From IGN2 sp964639955 (GTDB lineage Bacteria > Bacteroidota > Ignavibacteria > Ignavibacteriales > Ignavibacteriaceae): a stretch of DNA of 34,110 bases. The notes below the pieces were generated by a model, which was given only the letters and a program-made list of their open reading frames with translations, was not told the DNA's origin and did no database searches. Shown one piece after another: positions 1 to 6,942 of the stretch. Position numbers and translations under genes: made by a program. How positions within the stretch are numbered: the stretch's first letter is position 1; each line of letters opens with the position of its first letter. Location: the NCBI GenBank assembly GCA_964639955.1, contig CAZXGJ010000041.1:1-34110 (forward strand), read 5' to 3'.

Positions 1-1
1 T

Positions 2-232
2 AATCTACCTTACTTAATTAATCCGAAATTCCATTTTCCGCTGAACCGATACATAACCATTAAGGTATATGATATTCTCGGAAGTGAAATCCTGACTTTA
101 GTAGATGAGATACAAATTAGTGGAAATCATAGTATTTCTTTTAATGCATTCAATCTTGTCAGTGGTGTATATCTATGTCAACTTAAGGTTTCAAATTATT
201 TTTCTGCAAAAAAAATGTTACTAATTAAATAA
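2..232 (+). CDS. C-terminal fragment of a T9SS-sorted exported protein (5' end outside window)
   Basis: The reading frame is open from the first complete codon to a TAA at 230-232. The 76 residues read as the second half of a type IX secretion type A sorting domain. They include ITIKVYDILGSEIL, then a GNHSISFNAFNLVSGVYLCQL segment and a terminal KKMLLIK. The same VYDxLGxE and SGVYxYxL elements recur in the complete sorting domains at 254-1513 and 14058-16745. The usual NYPNPFNP signature should lie just before this point but is not recognisable here, where the sequence is NLPYLINPKFHFPLN; it is therefore degenerate. The function of the missing N-terminal part cannot be judged. The next gene starts 21 bp downstream in the same direction. 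Confidence 0.75.
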   Translation, partial: NLPYLINPKFHFPLNRYITIKVYDILGSEILTLVDEIQISGNHSISFNAFNLVSGVYLCQLKVSNYFSAKKMLLIK

Positions 233-253
233 TTTTTACTAGAGGGAGGCAAT

Positions 254-1513
254 ATGAAAAAAATATTTTTCTTTATCATTATCATTTTTAATTGTTACGC
301 ACAGCAATACGGATGGATTAATATAAGTGGAAACTTACCTGATTTCTATCGTGACACTACCATCATTAATAACGGAGCAGATACAATAATCGCAAGCATA
401 AGTGGTCTTTCTTTTGTTAATAATGATCACGGATGGATATGTACTAACCATCCTTTCGACGGAGAACCTTCGGCCGTACTTGAAACAACTGATGGAGGAC
501 TGACCTGGACAGAACACAATGCCCCGTTGGCTGCAGCGGATATCTATATGGTAGACGAGAATATCGGCTATCTTGGAGCTACTAACGGTATGGTTTACCG
601 GACTGAAAACGGTTGCCAGACATGGAGTTACCACGGGCATCTGCTTTCTTATCTTTATGACCTGGATTTTCCGCCCCGTCCGGCACAAAACGGATATGCC
701 GGTGGTAAGAATGGAAAAATGGCTCACATCACTCCGCAAGGAGTGTTTCCGTACGACCTAGGACTCGCTGGAAATGTTTACTGTATCGATTTCCCCTCCG
801 TCGAAAGAGGCTACGCCATACTTGATTATCAAATGATCATCTTTTTCTTGGATGGGGAATGGCATGTGGAGGCAAGTTACCCGTATGCAGTCAAGGGCTG
901 GCTTTTCTTTCTGAATGATACATTGGGTTGGTGTGTAGGTGATCGATTTTTAAAGACAGAAGTAGGTATTGACTGGTACACTACATCAGTTAATACAATC
1001 CTTGAGGGTCCGCTGACTGGTGTGTTTTTTATCGATCAGAACATTGGGTGGGCAGTTGGTACAGTCGGACAAATATTCTATACCTACGATGGAGGTCTTG
1101 AGTGGATTAAGCTTCAGCACAATCTTACCCGGGGCTTCCTGAATGGCGTGCATTTTACATCACCAACAAATGGTTACATTAATGGTGGTAACAAAATTTT
1201 ACTGAAATACACAGAGTTAGCAGCAGTAGGAGATGAAGAAGAGATGCCAGCAGAGTTTATGTTAGAGCAGAACTATCCGAATCCTTTCAATCCAAGTACA
1301 AAAATAAAGTTTGAGGTTCCAAACTCATCCGTGGTTTCAATAATTGTTTATGATGTCTTGGGGAGAGAAGTACAAGAGTTGTTAAATGAGTTCAAGCCAG
1401 CAGGAAGTTATGAAATAATATTTGATGGAACCGGACTTCCAAGCGGAGTGTATTTCTATAAACTCCAAAGTGAAAACTTTATTCAAACAAAGAAAATGCT
1501 GTTAGTTAGATAA
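254..1513 (+). CDS. Secreted BNR/YCF48-like repeat protein with T9SS sorting domain
   Basis: This 419-residue protein starts at an ATG with a clear upstream GGGAGG. It begins with a Sec signal peptide (MKKIFFFIIIIFNCYA, then QQ). The body holds repeated propeller-like blades with the TxDGGxTW pattern: TTDGGLTW near residue 77, RTENGCQTW near 116 and TYDGGLEW near 277. These are typical of BNR/YCF48-like beta-propellers. From about residue 335 there is a textbook type A sorting domain, QNYPNPFNPSTKIKFEV, followed by VYDVLGREV and SGVYFYKLQ and ending KKMLLVR. The family suggests export through the outer membrane by the type IX system and attachment at the cell surface. The ligand or substrate of the propeller is unknown. 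A strong terminator follows, so it is probably its own unit or the end of one with the upstream fragment. Confidence 0.85.
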   Translation: MKKIFFFIIIIFNCYAQQYGWINISGNLPDFYRDTTIINNGADTIIASISGLSFVNNDHGWICTNHPFDGEPSAVLETTDGGLTWTEHNAPLAAADIYMVDENIGYLGATNGMVYRTENGCQTWSYHGHLLSYLYDLDFPPRPAQNGYAGGKNGKMAHITPQGVFPYDLGLAGNVYCIDFPSVERGYAILDYQMIIFFLDGEWHVEASYPYAVKGWLFFLNDTLGWCVGDRFLKTEVGIDWYTTSVNTILEGPLTGVFFIDQNIGWAVGTVGQIFYTYDGGLEWIKLQHNLTRGFLNGVHFTSPTNGYINGGNKILLKYTELAAVGDEEEMPAEFMLEQNYPNPFNPSTKIKFEVPNSSVVSIIVYDVLGREVQELLNEFKPAGSYEIIFDGTGLPSGVYFYKLQSENFIQTKKMLLVR

Positions 1514-1522
1514 CAATAATAA

Positions 1523-1561
1523 AACGTGCCTGTTAATAAAAATAACGGGCGCGTTCTTTTT
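1523..1561 (+). terminator. Rho-independent terminator after the BNR protein gene
   Basis: A 13-bp stem (arms 1523-1535 and 1543-1555, two G-U pairs, loop ATAAAAA) is followed by CTTTTT. It begins 10 bases after the stop codon of the preceding gene. Confidence 0.8.
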
Positions 1562-1622
1562 CAATTTGTAATAATTTTTACTACAAGCTTTTCAGAGAAG
1601 TTATTATAGCCGCTAAACCCGC

Positions 1623-1646
1623 TTGTTATTAGCTTGTTAATAACAA
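1623..1646. promoter_or_regulatory. Perfect inverted repeat upstream of gdhA, candidate operator
   Basis: TTGTTATTA (1623-1631), a six-base spacer GCTTGT and TAATAACAA (1638-1646) form a perfect 9-bp inverted repeat. It ends 33 bases before the gdhA start codon and has no T-tract after it, so it looks more like a protein-binding site than a terminator. The regulator is unknown. Confidence 0.45.
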
Positions 1647-1679
1647 CTAATTCCTTTATTCACTAGCACAGGAGTTCAA

Positions 1680-3041
1680 ATGTCGGATTACGTAAAAAAC
1701 TTAATAGCAGAAGTTAAAGCCAAGCACCCGGCACAGCCCGAGTTTCACCAGGCAGTTCAGGAGGTCGCCGAATCTCTGGACCTTGTTCTTGAAAGACATC
1801 CCGAGTACCGGTCGGCAAAAATTCTCGAAAGAATTATCGAACCTGAAAGAATAATTATTTTCAGAGTTCCGTGGGTTGACGATCAGGGCGAAGTTCATGT
1901 GAACATCGGTTACAGGATTGAAATGAACAGTGCAATTGGTCCATACAAAGGTGGACTAAGATTTCATCCATCTGTTAACCTCGGCATATTAAAATTCCTT
2001 GCCTTCGAGCAGGTATTTAAAAACAGCTTAACATCTCTGCCGATGGGCGGCGGCAAAGGCGGCTCAGATTTCGATCCTAAAGGGAAAAGCGATTTAAAGA
2101 TAATGAGATTCTGCCAGGCATTTATGAGCGAATTGTTCCGCCACATTGGTCCTGATACTGATGTACCTGCCGGCGATATTGGTGTTGGCGGAAGAGAAAT
2201 CGGTTATTTGTTCGGTCAATATAAAAAATTAAGAAATGAATTTACCGGTGTACTTACAGGAAAAGGATTAAACTGGGGTGGTTCACTTATTCGTCCGGAA
2301 GCAACAGGTTACGGCGCAGTATACTTTGCAGCGGAGATGCTTGGAACAAAAAATCAAACATTGGAAGGAAAAACATGCCTTGTTTCCGGCAGTGGTAATG
2401 TTGCCCAATACACGGTAGAAAAAATTCTGGATCTCGGCGGTAAAGCTGTTACTCTTTCCGATTCGAACGGTTACATTTACGATGAGGAAGGTATCAACAG
2501 GGAAAAACTTGCTTACATAATGGAATTGAAAAATGTAAGAAGAGGAAGAATTAAAGAATATACCGATAAATATAAAAATGCTGTCTACACTCCGCTCGAT
2601 GGAAATATGGACTATAATCCATTATGGAACCATAAAGCTCAGTGTGCGTTTCCGAGCGCAACTCAAAATGAAATCAATGTAAAAGATGCTCAAAATCTTG
2701 TTAAGAACGGAGTTTATGTTGTAAGTGAAGGCGCAAATATGCCAACCACACCGGACGGTGTAAATATTTTCCTCGATGATAAAATACTTTACGGACCCGG
2801 GAAAGCAGCCAACGCCGGCGGAGTTGCAACTTCCGGTTTAGAGATGGCTCAGAACAGTCAGAGATTGCCGTGGACACGTGAAGAAGTTGATAACAGATTG
2901 CATCTGATTATGAAAAACATTCATAAAACCTGTGTTGAAATGGCCGATAGGTTTGGAACTCCGGGCAATTATGTTAACGGTGCAAACATCGGCGGATTCT
3001 TAAAAGTAGCAGATGCTATGATTGATCAGGGTGTTGTTTAN
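1680..3041 (+). CDS. gdhA: Glutamate dehydrogenase, GdhA (NADP-type) family
   Basis: Reversible oxidative deamination of glutamate to 2-oxoglutarate and ammonia. The 453-residue reading matches the roughly 445-450-residue hexameric bacterial enzyme throughout. It shows the substrate-binding segment GPYKGGLRFHP, the catalytic-lysine motif PMGGGKGGSDFDP (Lys126), DVPAGDIGVGGREIG and the Rossmann loop SGSGNVAQY, all typical of the E. coli-like NADP enzymes. Start: ATG with AGGAG about 8 bases upstream. The stop codon is split by the assembly gap: TA lies before the Ns, and the repeated copy after the gap shows the complete TAA at 3194-3196. Reading through the Ns gives a false C-terminal extension ending TSADS. 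Cofactor preference is inferred from family resemblance only. A second GDH lies 3.9 kb downstream. Confidence 0.93.
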
Positions 3042-3140
3042 NNNNNNNNNNNNNNNNNNNNNNNNNNNNNNNNNNNNNNNNNNNNNNNNNNNNNNNNNNN
3101 NNNNNNNNNNNNNNNNNNNNNNNNNNNNNNNNNNNNNNNN
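3041..3140. other. Assembly gap (100 Ns)
   Basis: Exactly 100 Ns, the conventional placeholder for a gap of unknown size. The 55 bases before it (2986-3040) are identical to the 55 bases after it (3141-3195). The two contigs therefore overlap and the gap is almost certainly not real sequence. Confidence 0.97.
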
Positions 3141-3195
3141 ACATCGGCGGATTCTTAAAAGTAGCAGATGCTATGATTGATCAGGGTGTTGTTTA
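3141..3195. repeat. Artefactual 55-bp duplicate of the gdhA 3' end
   Basis: Identical to 2986-3040, the final codons of gdhA. A 55-base overlap at contig ends is what a de Bruijn assembler using k=55 would leave. It is treated as an assembly duplicate, not a biological repeat. Confidence 0.9.
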
Positions 3196-3209
3196 AATGC
3201 CTCACCCCA

Positions 3210-3236
3210 GCCCCTCTCCAAAGGAGAGGGGCTTTT
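3210..3236 (+). terminator. Hairpin terminator after gdhA
   Basis: GCCCCTCTCC (3210-3219), loop AAA, GGAGAGGGGC (3223-3232), then TTTT: a perfect 10-bp stem 14 bases after the true gdhA stop. The sequence just before it (CTCACCCCA) resembles a common dispersed intergenic repeat, so the terminator may be supplied by such an element. Confidence 0.7.
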
Positions 3237-3318
3237 GGCAGGCGGGTTGTATGGAATCTGAAAACAAAAATAATTTTGATGACTTAATTCTCTGATTTCT
3301 GAAAGGTCATCATTCATC

Positions 3319-3387
3319 GGGCGAAGCGGCTTCCAACCTCCTCCCGGTTTGCTGTAAAGCAGGCTTCTCCGCTTCGCTCTTTTATTT
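3319..3387 (+). repeat. Palindromic intergenic element with distal T-tract
   Basis: GGGCGAAGCGG (3319-3329) pairs with CCGCTTCGCTC (3369-3379) over 11 positions with one G-U, enclosing 39 bases, and is followed by TTTTATTT. It looks like a dispersed GC-rich palindromic element that could also end transcription. Immediately after it is a small TTTCAC-AAAT-GTGAAA palindrome (3385-3400). No gene was found in this part of the 519-bp spacer. Confidence 0.5.
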
Positions 3388-3459
3388 CACAAATGTGAAA
3401 AATATAGACGAACTGCACTCAAAGTTGAATTTCATCTCGCTCCGATTCTTGATATATTT

Positions 3460-3575
3460 AGGACGTGAGATAGTAATTTTCACAAAAAAGATATTTTTAC
3501 AAACTTATCTCACGTCCTGTTGTGAGATAATATTTTAAATTTTAGGACAATAAATATCTTATTACTTTATCTCAC
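3460..3575. repeat. Four alternating GTGAGATA / TATCTCAC motifs in the gdhA-3716 spacer
   Basis: GTGAGATA occurs at 3465-3472 and 3522-3529, and its reverse complement TATCTCAC at 3506-3513 and 3568-3575, giving a +,-,+,- arrangement. The first two copies lie in a 13-bp perfect inverted repeat (AGGACGTGAGATA at 3460-3472; complement at 3506-3518). Copies two and three form TTATCTCAC-8-GTGAGATAA (3505-3530). It could be a multi-site operator or the remnant of a small palindromic element. It lies 140-256 bases before the next start codon. Confidence 0.5.
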
Positions 3576-3660
3576 ACCTTTAATAGGGATAATAATAATA
3601 TTAATGAATTAATTCTTACTCTACTAGCATCATTGGCGAGGCTCGTTATTGACGGCTTTC

Positions 3661-3713
3661 TCATACTCTTAATCTATGAGGTAAGTAAGAGTAAGATTAT
3701 GAGTAAGAGTATA
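3661..3713. repeat. GTAAGAGTA repeats just upstream of the 3716 gene
   Basis: GTAAGAGTA occurs at 3685-3693 and 3703-3711, and the inverse TACTCTTA at 3664-3671, all within 52 bases of the next start codon. A related run, TCTTACTCTTACTC, lies at 33324-33337 between two unrelated genes, so this may be a dispersed simple repeat rather than a gene-specific operator. Confidence 0.35.
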
Positions 3714-3715
3714 CA

Positions 3716-6712
3716 ATGGATTACATAAAAGAATTCCGCAGTAATCCAGAAGCACAGTGGGTTGAGCACGGATACGGCACACGCTTCCAGGGTTTCCAGA
3801 ACCTTATGCGTTTGCGCATTGCCAATATACTCCTCGTTTCAAGCCTTTACGACCTTTATCTGTTTGAAGAAGACGGCAGACTTTACGAACTCATCCGCAA
3901 CGAATACCAGGGTTTAAACCTTAGTCATTCACCGGAGCTTACAAGAGTATCAAGCGGATACGATGCCATCAATCGTGCAAAAGACGAAGGCAGGTTCGAT
4001 TTGATTATAACAACTATGCATATCGAGGATATGTCTGCACTTAATTTTGCAAAACTCGCAAAGCAATCGGGGCTCGATATACCGATTGTTCTGCTGGCAC
4101 ACGATAACCGCGAACTCAAATCTCTTCTGATGAACCCTGAAAGCTCTGTCTTCGAAAAAGTTTTTATCTGGACTGGAGATTTCAGGATTATCATCGGAAT
4201 AATAAAATACCTCGAAGATAAAATGAATGTTGAGCACGACAGCAAAATAGTCGGTGTTCAGAATGTAATTGTAATTGAAGACAGCGTTCGTTATTACTCA
4301 GCTTTCTTACCAATTATTTATACCGAAATGCTGAAGCAAAGCCAGCGATTGATCTCGGAAGGAATTAACCTTACTCATAAATATCTGCGTATGCGGGCGA
4401 GACCTAAAATTCTTTTATGCACTAACTATGAAGAAGCCTGGGAAAATTTTAAAAACTATAAGGAACTTGTTCTTGGTGTTATTTCTGATATTGAGTTCCC
4501 AAAGAATAATATACTTGATGATTCCGCCGGAATTAAATTTGCCAATGCTGTTAAAAAAACTGTCAGTGATGTTCCGATACTTTTAACTTCCAATAACCCG
4601 GATAAAGAAAGCGAAGCCAGGGATGCCGGTGCATCATTTGTGTTAAAAGATTCGGAAACACTTATATCCGAGGTGCAGTTGTTTATGAATACAAACTTCG
4701 GGTTTGGCGATTTTATTTTCAGAACTGCCGAAGGAGTTGAAGTCGGAAGAGCCAGTGATCTTTTAAGCATGGAAGAAAAGCTTAAAGTTGTTCCGATGGA
4801 AAGCATAAAATATCATGCATCGAGGAACCATTTTTCTAACTGGTTCAAGGCACGAACCGAATTCTGGCTGGCACATAAATTAAGACCAAGAAAAGTTTCT
4901 GATTACCTTACTGACGAAGACTTAAGAAAAGACCTTGTGGAATCAATTTACCATTACAGGATGGTGCGGCAGCGCGGTATTATTTCAGATTTCTACAAAG
5001 AAACTTTTGACCCCGACAGCAGCTTTGCGCGCATTGGCGGAGGCTCACTTGGCGGAAAAGCCAGAGGGCTGGGTTTTGTAAATACACTTATTAACGATTA
5101 CCAGCTGCGCGATCAGTTCGAAGATGTGCTGATATATGTTCCGCCGGCAATTGTGCTGGCAACCAATGTTTTCGATGATTTCCTCGAGATGAATAATCTT
5201 AGAGAATTTGCACTTAAATGCGAAGATGACGAAGAAATAACAAAGAGGTTTTTATCCGCTACAAAATTTCCCGAAGAAATTCTCGGTGAGCTTGCAGCGT
5301 TTCTCGATATAATAAAAACTCCTCTTGCTGTCCGGTCTTCCAGTCTTCTCGAAGATTCGCAATACCATCCTTTTGCAGGAGTGTACCAGACATACATGCT
5401 GCCGAACGATAACGCAAATCCCCTAATCAGGCTTAACGATTTGCTGACTACTGTTAAAAGAGTATATGCATCAACTTTTTACCAGAACGCAAAAAATTAT
5501 ATAAAAATTACATCGTACCGGTCAGAAGAAGAAAAAATGGCTGTGATAGTTCAGAAGATGGTTGGCAACCGGCACGGGAACAGGTTTTACCCGGATATTT
5601 CCGGTGTGGCAAAATCCTATAACTTTTATCCGCTCCCGCCGCAAAAACCCACGGATGGAGTTGTATCTGTTGCGCTTGGATTAGGCAAGTGGGTGGTTGA
5701 GGGCGGGAACACCGTACGCTTCTGCCCTAAATACGCAAGTGACCTTATCCAGTTCCACTCAGTTAAAGAATCTTTAAACAGCAGCCAGCGAGAATTTTTT
5801 GCACTGCAGCTCGATGAGAAAACCGACTTTGGTAATGTTACTTACGATAAGCTCGTTAAAAAATTTGACCTGGAAACAGCAGAGAAAGACGGGCCGTTAA
5901 GATTTGTTGGAGCAACTTATGTTCCTGAGAATGATGCTATTTATGACGGGCTTGGAAGAACCGGGCCAAGAGTCATTACATTCGGGCCGGTGCTGAAAAA
6001 TAAAATGTTTCCGCTTGCAAATGTTCTTGAATTGCTTCTCGAGATGGGAACGTGGGGACTCGGCAACCCTGTCGAGATAGAATTTGCAATCAATATTTCA
6101 AATCCTTCAAACAGTAAAAAAGAGTTCGGGCTGCTGCAAATGCGGCCTCTTGTTGTAAGCCACGAATTTGAAGAACTTCAAATTGAAGATGTTGAAAAAG
6201 AAAAATTAATATGCAAGAGCGAAAAAGTGCTTGGCAACGGAATTATTAACGATGTATACGATGTAGTTGTTGTTGATCTTAATTTATTCGACAGGGCAAA
6301 GAGCAGGGATGTAGCTGCAGAAGTTTCTGCATTGAACAACAAGCTTATTAACGAAGGAAAGCCTTACCTCCTGATTGGTGTTGGAAGATGGGGTTCGCTG
6401 GATCCCTGGCTTGGGATACCTGTTAACTGGGAACAAATTGCAGGTGCAAGGGCAATAATCGAAACTAACTTTAAAGATATGGCTGTTGAACCATCGCAGG
6501 GCTCTCACTTTTTTCAAAATATTACTTCTTTTATGGTCGGTTATTTTACTGTAAACACAATTCAGCATAACGGATTTGTTGATTGGGACTGGCTGCTCGC
6601 CCAGGATACAATTGAAAGCAGAACATACACAAAGCATTTAAGATTTGATAAACCTATATTGATTAAAATGAACGGGCACAGCAACAAAGGAATTATTTTT
6701 AAGCCTACATAA
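3716..6712 (+). CDS. Hybrid protein: two receiver-like domains plus PPDK/PEP-synthase N-terminal ATP-grasp domain
   Basis: This 998-residue protein often appears in annotation as 'PEP synthase' or 'PEP/pyruvate-binding protein', but its true function is unknown. Residues ~34-165 resemble a receiver (IVLL strand, DLIITT) with Thr where the phospho-Asp is expected. Residues ~183-325 form a second receiver that keeps the acidic pair Glu188/Asp189, Asp258 in GVISDIEFP, Thr291 and Lys311. Residues ~438-810 are the nucleotide-binding domain of pyruvate phosphate dikinase, with GGGSLGGKARGLGF, AVRSSSLLEDS, FAGVYQTY and a closing LLQMRPL. The C-terminal ~190 residues lack the catalytic His motif (TSH) of the swivelling domain, and there is no PEP-binding barrel, so ordinary PEP synthesis is unlikely. 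The ATG is the first possible start, because an in-frame TAA lies at 3704-3706; no clear Shine-Dalgarno is seen. It leads an operon with the zinc ribbon (24-bp gap) and a GDH. Confidence 0.8.
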   Translation: MDYIKEFRSNPEAQWVEHGYGTRFQGFQNLMRLRIANILLVSSLYDLYLFEEDGRLYELIRNEYQGLNLSHSPELTRVSSGYDAINRAKDEGRFDLIITTMHIEDMSALNFAKLAKQSGLDIPIVLLAHDNRELKSLLMNPESSVFEKVFIWTGDFRIIIGIIKYLEDKMNVEHDSKIVGVQNVIVIEDSVRYYSAFLPIIYTEMLKQSQRLISEGINLTHKYLRMRARPKILLCTNYEEAWENFKNYKELVLGVISDIEFPKNNILDDSAGIKFANAVKKTVSDVPILLTSNNPDKESEARDAGASFVLKDSETLISEVQLFMNTNFGFGDFIFRTAEGVEVGRASDLLSMEEKLKVVPMESIKYHASRNHFSNWFKARTEFWLAHKLRPRKVSDYLTDEDLRKDLVESIYHYRMVRQRGIISDFYKETFDPDSSFARIGGGSLGGKARGLGFVNTLINDYQLRDQFEDVLIYVPPAIVLATNVFDDFLEMNNLREFALKCEDDEEITKRFLSATKFPEEILGELAAFLDIIKTPLAVRSSSLLEDSQYHPFAGVYQTYMLPNDNANPLIRLNDLLTTVKRVYASTFYQNAKNYIKITSYRSEEEKMAVIVQKMVGNRHGNRFYPDISGVAKSYNFYPLPPQKPTDGVVSVALGLGKWVVEGGNTVRFCPKYASDLIQFHSVKESLNSSQREFFALQLDEKTDFGNVTYDKLVKKFDLETAEKDGPLRFVGATYVPENDAIYDGLGRTGPRVITFGPVLKNKMFPLANVLELLLEMGTWGLGNPVEIEFAINISNPSNSKKEFGLLQMRPLVVSHEFEELQIEDVEKEKLICKSEKVLGNGIINDVYDVVVVDLNLFDRAKSRDVAAEVSALNNKLINEGKPYLLIGVGRWGSLDPWLGIPVNWEQIAGARAIIETNFKDMAVEPSQGSHFFQNITSFMVGYFTVNTIQHNGFVDWDWLLAQDTIESRTYTKHLRFDKPILIKMNGHSNKGIIFKPT

Positions 6713-6736
6713 AATTGAATAAACAGGAGTAAAAGT

Positions 6737-6937
6737 TTGACGGAAAAAAATTTACCAAATCAAAAGAAGGTGCCTACTGCCTGCCCGCATTGCGGAAAGG
6801 CACTCTCACCCTGGCAGCAGGTACTGCTGGCTACAGACAGAGCATTGGTCTGCAAAGAATGCTGGTACAGAATAATTCTTGAAGTAATTCCCGATTCAAA
6901 AACTACAGATACTGATAAACCTAAGGCTAAGGAGTAA
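6737..6937 (+). CDS. Small zinc-ribbon protein
   Basis: This 66-residue protein starts at TTG, chosen because AGGAG lies 8 bases upstream and the frame contains no ATG before the zinc motif. It has two CxxC knuckles, CPHC (Cys16, Cys19) and CKEC (Cys39, Cys42), spaced as in a compact zinc ribbon, and a charged C-terminal tail (KTTDTDKPKAKE). It has no signal peptide and is probably cytoplasmic. It lies 24 bp after the receiver/ATP-grasp gene and 5 bp before a glutamate dehydrogenase, so the three are almost surely co-transcribed. A role as a small accessory or nucleic-acid/protein-binding partner is possible, but nothing in the sequence fixes it. Confidence 0.75.
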   Translation: MTEKNLPNQKKVPTACPHCGKALSPWQQVLLATDRALVCKECWYRIILEVIPDSKTTDTDKPKAKE

Positions 6938-6942
6938 TAATA

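Noticed and set aside
335..739. 134-codon minus-strand open frame opposite the BNR protein gene
   Set aside because: Lies wholly within a well-supported plus-strand gene with signal peptide and sorting domain; no ribosome site or recognisable motif.
3041..3158. C-terminal extension of glutamate dehydrogenase through the Ns, ending TSADS
   Set aside because: It depends on reading unknown bases and the duplicated contig end in the wrong frame; the true TAA is completed by the duplicate.
3460..3575. CRISPR-like array from repeated GTGAGATA motifs
   Set aside because: The repeats are too short, alternate in orientation, have unequal spacing, and no cas gene is nearby.
3716..6712. Functional phosphoenolpyruvate synthase
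   Set aside because: The phospho-histidine motif and the PEP-binding barrel needed for that reaction are not seen.
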